In this document: one piece after another, positions 45,192 to 53,751 of the stretch | Position numbering within the stretch: position 1 is the first letter of the stretch | How the letters are laid out: each line of letters opens with the position of its first letter | Assembly: GCA_015179025.1 (NCBI GenBank) | Contig: WHUX01000070.1 | Location: 62,001-126,000 of the forward strand | Source of the DNA: Terfezia claveryi | Lineage: Eukaryota > Ascomycota > Pezizomycetes > Pezizales > Pezizaceae | Direction: 5' to 3' | DNA length: 64,000 bases | Notes under the pieces: model-generated | Database searches by the model: none | What the model saw: only the letters and a program-made list of their open reading frames with translations | What the model was told of the DNA's origin: nothing | Program-made: the position numbers and the translations under genes

Positions 45192-46073
45192 AGGGGTATT
45201 CAAAGTTAAATTTATACGCCGTATATTTCGAATATCTTGGCAACCGAAAAAACACTCGATTTTCGTTTTTACGAAAATCGCCACACAACTATTTATCCAT
45301 GGTTTGACCATGGAAAAACCGTATATAGGGCACGAGACTACGTATATACGACCGAATAACCCCGAATAAATGGAAAACTTTGGGAAATTTATTCACTCCA
45401 CGCCAAGGCCCACAAAATCCCTGAGGGTCTCGTGACTTTGGAATACGCTAAGAGGTCCCCATGAGAACTTATGAATTTACTAAGACGGATCTCTTGTCAC
45501 AACCCTGTCAACACGACCTTGATAGCTATAGCCAAAGACTCATGCCTCGTGTCAGTAACAAACGGAAGTTGGTGACATAGTACCGAGAAGGGTTAAAGGC
45601 AGCAGCTGACGATGCAGGCCAGGAAGAGATGGTTAAGGCCCTAGATGAAGCATTTGAGGGGCTAATAGAGGAGATCGGGGGTGGTGATGCCAACCTTCTG
45701 GAGGCTTAACTCACTTTTGATTCAAGTTGGATGGTATACTCTGTAGTCTGGCTTGCACTAGCCCCTCCCCAGATACTACTGAAGAGGTTGCACTGTTGAA
45801 TGGGCTTTGGCGCTGATCACCTTCATGACGGCAGTGCCAAGATTTCGCCAAGACCCCGCTACATAGAACTTACTTTAGCCGAACGTGGTATAGTGTCTTG
45901 GGACCCTGGTCGCATAAAGTCACCCCCGGTTACATGACGAAAATGATTTCAATTACCCATTTGTGCTACCAATTTATTCGGGTTTTTTGATAGGGTATTC
46001 AAAGCTTGGCCGTTTATTCGGGTGTAAAAAACGTACAAGGTTTTCAGCTAAAAAATAAACTTTAAATACCCCT
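45192..46073. mobile_element. 882 bp terminal-inverted-repeat DNA transposon relic
   Basis: Left end AGGGGTATTCAAAGTTAAAT and right end, read inverted, AGGGGTATTTAAAGTTTATT form terminal inverted repeats. Both sides are flanked by AAT, a possible 3 bp target duplication (a TA duplication is the alternative). Inside, at about 45541-45708, a plus-strand relic begins MPRVSNKRKLVT (then TAG) and continues YREGLKAAADDAGQEEMVKA, the style of a transposase N-terminus. The right ~370 bp are repeated at 59995-60372. Three-base duplications and a Myb-like partner in the sister copy suggest PIF/Harbinger, as an inference. Confidence 0.6.
45744..45772 (+). mobile_element. TAGTCTGG micro-insertion inside the TIR element
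   Basis: TAGTCTGGCTTGCACTAGCC then CCTCCCC. The sister TIR element at about 60020 lacks it, reading straight through GGATGGTATACTGAAG, so it is an insertion relative to that copy. Flanks TATACTCTG and ATACTACTG suggest a mutated 9 bp duplication. Confidence 0.55.
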
Positions 46074-46444
46074 AATGTAGAGGTGCCTGGCGGAGCAAAA
46101 TACAGCAAAGCATTGAGACATATATTTAGTGTATATTAAGACAAGAAGAAAACACAAAATTATATACAAATAAAACAGTTGACATCGTGGATATTGGTAC
46201 TGTATTTCCTTCGCGGTTTGGAAATAACCTGCAAAACTTCTCTAGTGTCATCTCTCTCGGTCATTGTCCTTCGGCCTTTCAAGCTTGACATATCTGTTAT
46301 TTCTCGAAGGCAGTGAGTCCAAATCGGCGTTGAGGGCTTGAACCGTTGTTTTCAGGCTAAAGTAGGAAGTTTCAAATTGAATCGCTTGTTCATCCCAGCC
46401 AGTCATGTGATTTTTGTTAGTCTGATAAAGGTTGCCTGTACTTG

Positions 46445-46477
46445 TAGTCTGGTTGGCACAAGCCCCTCGAAACGAGG
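46445..46477 (+). mobile_element. 33 bp micro-insertion with 9 bp target duplication
   Basis: CTGTACTTG occurs at 46436-46444 and 46478-46486. The 33 bp between begin TAGTCTGGTTGGCACAAGCC and end in a perfect small hairpin CCTCGAAACGAGG. Confidence 0.7.
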
Positions 46478-46816
46478 CTGTACTTGTCCAATTTTCAATT
46501 TCCTGCTATACAACGCTTTGCCAGTAAAGGAAGTGGAACACCGTAGTCTCGATCGGAATACCGTAGCGCTGCTAAACCCGTTGTGAGCGTCATGTTTTCG
46601 GACGGGCTATAGGAAAACGGACAGAGGAGAAGGAAAACGGACAGAGGAGAAGGTCAACTACTGATATCAGGAAAGTAAGACATGAGGAGTGAATGACATA
46701 TACCACATTGGAGCACGACAGCGATTGGTATTAATGTCGGTCTAGACTCATAAAAATACTGTACCTCGTACCCCGTTTAAGAGATAAAGGAGGGAAGTGC
46801 AGCAGTAAGATTCAAA

Positions 46817-47305
46817 TGTTCACTGAAGGATAATACGAATGAGCGAAGTGAGATTGTCATGTAGAGATATGAAAAAGTGAGAGCTGTATTGCAGCAAAGA
46901 GATGCGTTGTGATGTGATTGTTCTCATCAATCCAACAGGAAACGAACGAGATATATATACATGAATGAACGTACATAAGAAAGTGAAGAAGAAGAAGGAC
47001 ATATGAGTAGCACGCAATGCCTGTGAAGGCCGAAGCACGTAATGCCTGTGAAGGCCGATGCTTGCCATATGATCTGCAGGCCAGAGCACGCAATGCCTGT
47101 GAAGGCCGAAGCACGCAATGCCTGAGAAGGCCGTTGCTTGCCATAAGGATCTGCAGGCCAGAGCATGCAATGCCTGTGAAGGCCAAAGCATGCAATGCCT
47201 GAGAAGGCCGTTGCTTGCCATAAGATCTGCAGGCCGAAGGTCGCTGCGTGTGGAATAGCAAGGCATGGGCGGAATGAATGAATGTATGGCATTCAATCAC
47301 TAACA
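46817..47305 (-). repeat. 3' LTR of a copia-type element
   Basis: On the minus strand the LTR starts TGTTAGTGATTGAATGCCAT at 47305, directly after a purine tract CTGAGGAGGGG that fits a polypurine tract. It lies downstream of the copia RT/RNase H relic in the same orientation. The far end is placed at TG on the plus strand at 46817, approximate. It contains the 25 bp minisatellite at 47010-47238. Confidence 0.6.
47010..47238. repeat. 25 bp minisatellite with 76 bp higher-order unit
   Basis: Units such as GCACGCAATGCCTGTGAAGG(CCGAA) alternate with GCTTGCCATA...GATCTGCAGG(CCAGA) in the pattern A-A-B, repeated three times (25+25+26 bp). The whole array lies in the copia LTR. Confidence 0.8.
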
Positions 47306-47457
47306 CCCCTCCTCAGCTCATACTTGCTAGACTCAAGCCCCTCCTATCTTCCTAAATGTACGCAATCAAGTCAACCTCATTAAAAAAACCTATAAAAAAC
47401 CATGGATATGGAAAAAAAAAAGATCTATAGGGAAAAGAGTGTTGAATTTGATTGTTT

Positions 47458-49428
47458 TTATCCTAGAATGAGATCTCTTAGCATAGAGAGTCGTGGTTGG
47501 GGAAATGGTTTAGTGCATAAGTCAGCTAAATTATCGTGACTTGGAATGTGTAAGACTGTGAGCTTCCCAGACTCAACAAGGTCTCGCACATGGTGATAAG
47601 CCACGTCGATGTGTTTGCTCTTGTCACTGATGCGAGGATTAGAGGTCAGATCAATAGAGCCATCGTTATCAGCACTCAGGGCGGCTGGTGCAGTAATTCT
47701 GAGCTCATTCAGAGCAGACTGAAGCCACACATAGTGCTTAGCGGTTATTGACAGAGCGATATATTCAGCTTCAACTGTAGAAGTGGCGACATATCGCTGT
47801 TTGATAGCCCACCAGCAAATGGTGTTAGTTGTTATCTGGAAGATGTAGCCCATGGTGAATTTTCGGTTGGATCGATCACCTACATAATCTGCATCTGAGA
47901 AGCCAGCTAAATGAATAGCGTTTGAGGTATATAAAAGCTTGAGGTTGCGAGTGCCTTTGAGGTATTGCAAGACTTGCTTGAGTGCCCCCATATGTGCTGT
48001 TGTCGGCTTCGAAGAGAATTGAGAGAGTGCCGAGACCATATATGCCAGATCAAGTCATGTGCCAATCACAAGGTACATTAGAGAGCTTATAATTTGCTGG
48101 TATAGAAAGACATCAGCAAGGTCATTGTCTCCTTCATCAGCCTTTACCAGCTTGTGGTGAGGATTGAGAGGAAGAATGACCGGGTTGCAAGAGTCCATCC
48201 CAAATTTCACCAGTAATTGGTCTATATATGTGTGTTGCGACAAAGTCACCGAATCTTGACACTGCCATTCTATTTGAATTCCAAGCAGCCAGTTTAGAGG
48301 GCCCATATCGCTGAGATCGAATTCTCTCTTTAGCGATTCCTTTAGCTCCTGTCTAAGTGGACTGGATCCAAATATAGTAATATCATCAACATAGATTGCG
48401 ATAATGATATTATGACTGGTATGTACTAAGACGCAAGGGTCAAAGTTGGTTGCTTTGTAGCCCAGCGGTATGAGGAAGCCAGTCAGCCTAGCATACCACT
48501 GCCTTGGACTTTGTTTTAGTCCATATATAGATCGTTTTAATAGAGCGCATGAGTTCGGTTGATCTTTAAAGAAACCTGGAGGAAGATGTATATAGACTTC
48601 TTCATTATGATAGCCATATAGGAATGCGCCCTTGATATCAAGCTGGTCTGGTTTTGGCTAGTTTGAGCATATTGATAGGGCAATGAGCAAGCGCAGTGAG
48701 TCATATCTGACGACTGGAGCGAAAACCTCATCAAAATCCGTACCGGGTTGCTGAGAATACCCTTGTGCTACTAACCTTGCCTTATACTGGCTAATATTGC
48801 CAGCAGCATCTCGCTTTATTTTGTATACCTATTTGGAACCGACAATATTGCGGTTAGAGGGTATAGGCACAATATCCCAGATGTTTTGGTCGGCTAAAGC
48901 TTGCAGCTCTGCTTGCATTGCCGCATACCATTTAGGGGCATCGGGCCCTTTAGAAGCTTGTAAGTAAGTTCTGGGTTCATTGGTAATGTTGGCGGCAAGC
49001 AAGGCTAGCTCATATGGGATTGCCTTGGGTAGCTGGGTAGGATCGCTTGTTCGAGCTTCAGCATCTGTTGGCAAGTTTTCAGCAACTTCAGCATCGATTG
49101 GCAAGTTTTCAGCAATAATAGCAATTTTAGCCTTTTTCCGTAGCTTAAGGTCATACCTCAAGCTTGGTAAGCTTGGTTGATTGCTTGCTGGTAAGCTAGC
49201 TGGTAAGCTTGCTTGATTGCTCGCTGGTAAGCTTGCTTGATTGCTTGCTTGATTGCTCGCTGGTAAGCTTGCTTGATTGCTTGCTGGTATGCTCGCTGGT
49301 AAGCTTGCTTGATTGCTCGCTAGTAAGCTCGCTGGTAAGCTTGCTTGATTGCTTGCTGGTAAGCTCGCTTGATTGCTTGCTGGTATGCTCGCTGGTAAGC
49401 TTGCTTGATTGCTTGCTGGTATGCTCAC
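47458..49428 (-). pseudogene. Ty1/copia reverse transcriptase-RNase H relic
   Basis: One frame on the minus strand carries, in order, [76 protein letters not shown], the catalytic YVDD motif (about 48381-48395), GPLNWLLGIQIEW, LKGTRNLKLLYT, FSDADYVGDRSNRKFTMGYI, STVEAEYIALSITAKHYVWL and KHIDVAYHHVRDLVESGKLT. These are the standard copia RT and RNase H blocks. Three stops interrupt it: TAG after IVGSK (~48828), TAG after SICSN (~48660) and TGA near 48052; TGG or CGA are the expected originals. Gag, protease and integrase are absent; upstream is a simple-sequence coding repeat and then the chromovirus LTR. Confidence 0.85.
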
Positions 49429-49505
49429 TGGTAAGCTTGCTTGATTGCTCGCTGGTAAGCTCGCTGGATTGCTTGCTGGTAAGCTTGCTTGATTGCTTGC
49501 TTGAG
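49175..49505. repeat. 12/24 bp minisatellite in the copia relic
   Basis: About 25 units of the 12-mer type AAGCTTGCTTGA / TTGCTCGCTGGT. On the minus strand they read as repeats of NQASLPAS, SQ/PAS-rich. They take the place where copia sequence between integrase and reverse transcriptase would be expected. Confidence 0.8.
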
Positions 49506-49530
49506 GGAAGGAGCAAAGAGCCGCTCTGAT

Positions 49531-50379
49531 TGTGAGGAAGTGGCTTACTCATACCCTATGACTAACCCTCTCCCTCACAAATATATTTCTTATGTATTTT
49601 CTTACTCAGCAAGCATCTCAAAACACACAATATTCTGTGTGCTGTCTGCCTTGCTAATATTTCACATGCTTTAAGGAAGTGGCTTACTCATACCCTATGA
49701 CTAACCCTCTCCCTCACAAATATATTTCTTATGTATTTTCTTACTCAGCAAGCATCTCAAAACACACAACATTCTGTGTGCTATCTGCCTTGCTAATATT
49801 TCACATGCTTTCACATGTTATCACATACTTTCACATGTTATCACATGCTTTCACATGTTATCACATGCTTTCACATGTTATCATATGCTTTCACATGTTA
49901 TCACATGCTTTCATATGCTTTCACATGTATAAGTCAAAAGTTAAGACTTAACCTATTTTGTACTAGATAGTATTTAGAAGTACTATTTAGAGGATCAGAT
50001 GATGTTGATCTTTATCACATGTAAGGGTCAGATGATGGTGCACTGCCTCAGCACTGCCCCAACACTGCCCCGGTAGAAAACACATATAGTCCCCTGAATT
50101 TCCCTTCAGTTGGACAGATAGTTAGAACTCAGAAGATAGTTAGAGTACAATCAATATAGAAGTTCTACTGGTTAATTTCTAAGTGCCTTTGGCACTCCTA
50201 TACTACTTTACCTATTACAGTAATCTTATGCTACTGGTAATAACTTTAATAGTGAGAATAAACAATACACTATTAGTAATCTACTTTGTAGTATACATTA
50301 CTAGCCTGAGACTATCTGATTAGATTGGATCCTTATCTAATCTTATCTGATTGTCCAGTCCCCCATATAACACTTTACA
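49531..50379 (+). repeat. 5' LTR with internal 141 bp duplication
   Basis: Starts TGTGAGGAAGTGGCTTACTC and ends CATATAACACTTTACA. Its first ~141 bp are repeated at once (second copy from 49672, TAAGGAAGTGG...). A run of seven or so ~18 bp units (TTATCACATGCTTTCACATG) at 49805-49930 is longer than in the 3' LTR. The rest matches the 3' LTR with scattered differences, mainly transitions. No normal tRNA primer-binding site was recognised after it. Confidence 0.88.
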
Positions 50380-50665
50380 TTTTTTTAACCTAAGAACTTG
50401 ATTCTTACCTAACTAGGAAGGCCTGATCAACCTTACCTAATCAACAAAGTTTCTACCAACAAGAGTAGAAACTAAAGCCAGTATAAGCCTACAGCACAAA
50501 GCATAGTAGTACAAAGTCTGACAGTCAGCAGTAAGACTATCCTCTAAATAGCAACAATAAGACTATTCAACAAATAGCAACAGTAAAAGCCTATAAATAG
50601 TAGCAAACAACATAAGAGGGCAACAATAATTGTATTTAACTGGCAAATACAAAAGAAAACAACAA

Positions 50666-51148
50666 TTACCTAATTTGGTAACTCTGAGACCTAGAAACTG
50701 CCTCAGAAGTCCAATAAGGGTGTGGATTATAGGAACAAGTCCTATCAACATCCAAACTCCAGAGAGTATCCCAGCCCCACTCTCTACCTAGCCTAAAGAA
50801 AAATTGGGAATTCTCCCAGTAAGCAGAACAAGGAAAGTTTCTGTACCTCTCCCTCCAAAAAGAACACAAGTACCTAGCAGTCTAACCCCTATCCTTCCAC
50901 TCAACTTTCTTCCCAGCACTTAAAGGAAACCCTGCTCCTACAACAATCTCATCAACAAAAGTAACCTTTTTACCCTTCAACCTCCTCTCCCCCTTACCAT
51001 AATCAACCCTGGTATCAGAAGCAATAGAAAGAGGATAAGAAGGAAGTTGATAAGAAGTAGATCCTTCCTCATCAGGATCCACCTTAAAGAAAGCAGGAAT
51101 AGAAGAAACATAGTCCAAGGAATCAGTGGTATAATATCTGATAGACAT
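50666..51148 (-). pseudogene. Antisense gene between the 5' LTR and gag
   Basis: From an ATG at 51148 a minus-strand frame reads MSIRYYTTDSLDYVSSIPAF, then DPDEEGSTSYQLPSYPLSIA, GKKVTFVDEIVVGAGFPLSA and VEWKDRG, meets a TAG at 50884-50882 and continues in the same frame as YLCSFWRERYRNFPCSAYWE, FRLGREWGWDTLWSLDVDRT to a stop at 50666. Total about 160 codons. Codon choice is coherent and the plus strand has no comparable frame here. The sense gag-like frame begins at 51147, so the two ATGs overlap head-to-head in CATG. The single TAG could be a CAG changed by one transition. No similarity recognised; function unknown. Confidence 0.6.
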
Positions 51149-52066
51149 GGAGACTCCTAAACAAAAAAGTACTAGTGTAATGGAAGGAGGAGGAAGAGCT
51201 AGGAAAGGCAGGAGAAAGGCAATGACAAGTGAGGAGCTAGAAGCACTCAAGGCTAAGTTAGTCAATACTCCTAAAAAGAAAGTTCCAACTGGGAAAGATA
51301 TTCCAGAAAAGGAAATGGAAACAAGGGAAATAGTCATTGGGCCAAATTCATCAATGCCTGAAGTAAGGATTGTAACACCTCCTGCAACAAAAGCCTTTTA
51401 GGACAAAAATGAGTCATCATGGTACCAAAGAATATCCCAGGTATTTATATACCTAACAATAAACAACATGTTATCAAAAAGGAAAAAGGAACTATTAGCT
51501 GAAGCAGCAGAAAAGTTCATGATTTTTCAGCAGAAAGAACAATTTGACAAGTCAGTTCAAATGGACTTTCAACTCTATCAACCTCAAAAGCAGTATGGCC
51601 TTACCCAACCTATAACCTATGTAAAGGAGTTCCATGGCTAGCTTTAAACTGGCCTTTCCTGACACAGTACATACTTATGGGTAACCTGTATGACCTGGAA
51701 ACCCCAGAAATAGTGCCTCCAATAACAGAACCTATAGAAACCTTTGAGGAAGTAGGAAAGAAACCGTTTAGAGCTGGAAGTAAGGGTAAGGAGAAAAGTG
51801 TATAGTATGAGGAAGAGGATGATGAAGATTATGAAACAGATATAGAAGAAATATCTGAAAAAGACATGCCACCACCACCTAAAGATAGGAAAAAGCCAAT
51901 ACATACCAAAAAGAGTAAGACTCCTGATAAAAAGTCTAGAAGAGCTCTAGTGGTGTGGCTGGAGGTGGAGTAAGGACCCAGGATCTGGATCTGATAGTGA
52001 TGAATCAGACAATGGTTCTGGAGATGACAGCAGAAAAGGTCAACTAGAGAACCTAGCCCTCACTAC
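51147..52066 (+). pseudogene. 5' part of gag, degenerate
   Basis: A lysine-rich frame from ATG 51147 (METPKQKSTSVMEGGGRARK) stops at 51401. A second opens at 51468 (MLSKRKKELLAEAAEKFMIF) to a stop at 51641. A third, acidic, from about 51682 (MGNLYDLETPEIVPPITEPI) has a TAG near 51807 and a TAA near 51973. These look like decayed pieces of a charged Gag N-terminus in front of the capsid frame at 52067. Confidence 0.5.
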
Positions 52067-53098
52067 TTGGAATGGTCTAAAAAGACTGGTCAAAAGATAC
52101 CAACACAACAAGTCAGCAAATCCCTTGTCAAAAAGGCAAACAAACTTGCAAAAATTCCCAATCCCCCAATGATTGATGGAGTATCAGAGAAATGGAGGGA
52201 CCAAACTACCTTTGACAATTATGTGCAACAGTTGCAGAAGTGGGTAGAGTATCAAGGGATGGATATAGCAAGTTGGGAAAGTTTGGATAGAGCAAGCTTT
52301 ATGTTTAAGAAGAGTACTCAGACTTGGTATAACCAGTATTGCTCTGAAAAAGAAGATGTTGAGGACAGGAATTTCCATAAATTTATGTTAAAACTGAGAG
52401 GTAAACTCATCTCTACAGTAGCATCTGAAGTTCTGTGGAAACAATACCTAGCACACCATCAAAGGCCTGATGTTACTGTCATGCAGTATGCACAGAACCT
52501 GGAAGAGTTCAAAATTAAGTGCAAGGATCTAAATGGAAAAGACATGATAAGTGATCATGCACTAAAAATGAAACTGGTAGATGGACTAGTACCCCTGCTC
52601 AGAGCTAAAGTCAAAGGACTGATATCATATGAGTCAACCTTTGAGGAAATATTGAATAAAATTGCAGTCCAGGAGGATGTACTAAAACAAGAAACTAAAT
52701 CCTTGCAGCAGCACCAAAAGAAGGCTGATAAGCAATGGGGACCTGGTAGACCTATGGAATGGACTAAGTCTGAATTCAAATTGCCTGAAAAAGTGGCTAA
52801 GAATGCAGCTAAAGTGGCAAGCAAGAAAGGTAGACCAGGTGGTCTCTATGGGAACTTCCCTAGTGCCAGAAAGGATAAAACTAAGTATACCCCTTATGGT
52901 GAACAAGAGAAGAAGAGGGAAGAGGCTGCAAAACAGGGTCCTGTTATCACTGTGGCAAACAGGGTCATACTTCCAGGGATTGCCCTAATAGGAAGGTGTC
53001 TTCAGCTTACCAATATATGGGATCTAGACCAGGAGTCAGAAGATTCCCACCTTATCAACCATTCAGACCTAAGCCAACTTGGCCCCCACAGAAAGTAA
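52067..53098 (+). pseudogene. Gag capsid region of the chromovirus (frame broken before its zinc knuckle)
   Basis: Residues ~30-215 (FDNYVQQLQKWVEYQGMDIA, SFMFKKSTQTWYNQYCSEKE, LKMKLVDGLVPLLRAKVKGL) have the retrotransposon Gag capsid style, with a W-x(2)-Y block and helical repeats. A basic linker follows. The nucleocapsid knuckle CYHCGKQGHTSRDC (C-x2-C-x4-H-x4-C) is encoded at 52942-52983 but in the -1 frame; an A-run at about 52931 is one base short, so the capsid frame runs past it to 53098. The knuckle frame continues into the protease. A programmed shift is possible, but a plain deletion explains it. Confidence 0.8.
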
Positions 53099-53751
53099 AA
53101 ACAGCTTATCAGGAGATTGATGTGAAACAACAAGAGTCAGCTGCACTTCAGGTTATGAGAAACCCTAATGACTCAAGGAAGTTCTTAGTGCCAGAAAGCC
53201 ATAGAACTTCTAATGCAGCTGAAATTAAAATTAATGGACATATTGCTTATGCACTATTTGATCCATGTACATCAGGTGGAGACCTGATATCAGCAAATTA
53301 TTGTCAGCTGTTTAATATACCCTTGAAAGAGATCAGCAAGAAACCTCTAGAAACTGCAATTAAAGGTAGCAGATCTCAAATGTCAAATACAGCAACAGTC
53401 ACAGTAAATCTACAAGGATACCAAGAAACTAGGACATTCTATGTGGCCAACCTGAAAGACTGGGATGTTATATTTGGGGAACCTGCTCTGAGGGATTATA
53501 AAGCAATTATGAATGTTAAAGATAATGCAATTACTATACAACCTACAGGCAGGACAAGGATTGACATTAATATGCTTAAAACCAAGGATACACTTGGAAG
53601 AGTCACAACTGCAGCTATGAATATTGGCAGGACAGAAGAAGATTGGTTCAAAAGGGATGATCCAATGGCTATTGTGACTGAAGTTGGAGGTAGATTAATA
53701 CACCACCCAAAGCCAACTCCAGCAATTCCATGGATACAGCATATCTGGTGA
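52942..53751 (+). CDS. Gag zinc knuckle and aspartic protease
   Basis: Open from the knuckle at 52942 to 53751. The protease part has AEIKINGHIAYALFDPCTSG (53249-53278 code LFDPCTSGGDLIS, the active-site Asp block, with P-C-T in place of the usual S/T-G-A) and the family's later blocks (NLKDWDVIFGEPALRDYKAI). The latter matches the G-(M/P)-x-W-L-style C-terminal block. It overlaps the next frame by about 20 bases in -1 register. Confidence 0.75.
   Translation, partial: CYHCGKQGHTSRDCPNRKVSSAYQYMGSRPGVRRFPPYQPFRPKPTWPPQKVKTAYQEIDVKQQESAALQVMRNPNDSRKFLVPESHRTSNAAEIKINGHIAYALFDPCTSGGDLISANYCQLFNIPLKEISKKPLETAIKGSRSQMSNTATVTVNLQGYQETRTFYVANLKDWDVIFGEPALRDYKAIMNVKDNAITIQPTGRTRIDINMLKTKDTLGRVTTAAMNIGRTEEDWFKRDDPMAIVTEVGGRLIHHPKPTPAIPWIQHIW

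Noticed and set aside
47010..47238. Regular repeats that could suggest a CRISPR array
   Set aside because: Units are contiguous with no unique spacers, and the setting is eukaryotic.
46820..47306. Several 120-158 codon minus-strand frames in the copia LTR
   Set aside because: All three frames are open because the 25 bp repeat lacks stops; the text is repetitive (HALA/CFGLHRHC types).
49196..49552. Ser/Lys/Glu- and Leu/Cys-rich repeat frames on both strands
   Set aside because: Products of the 12 bp minisatellite; only the frame joined to the copia reverse transcriptase was kept.
52921..52945. Possible programmed -1 frameshift between capsid and zinc knuckle
   Set aside because: The element has several other frame breaks, and one missing A in an A-run explains this one; a programmed site cannot be claimed from one copy.
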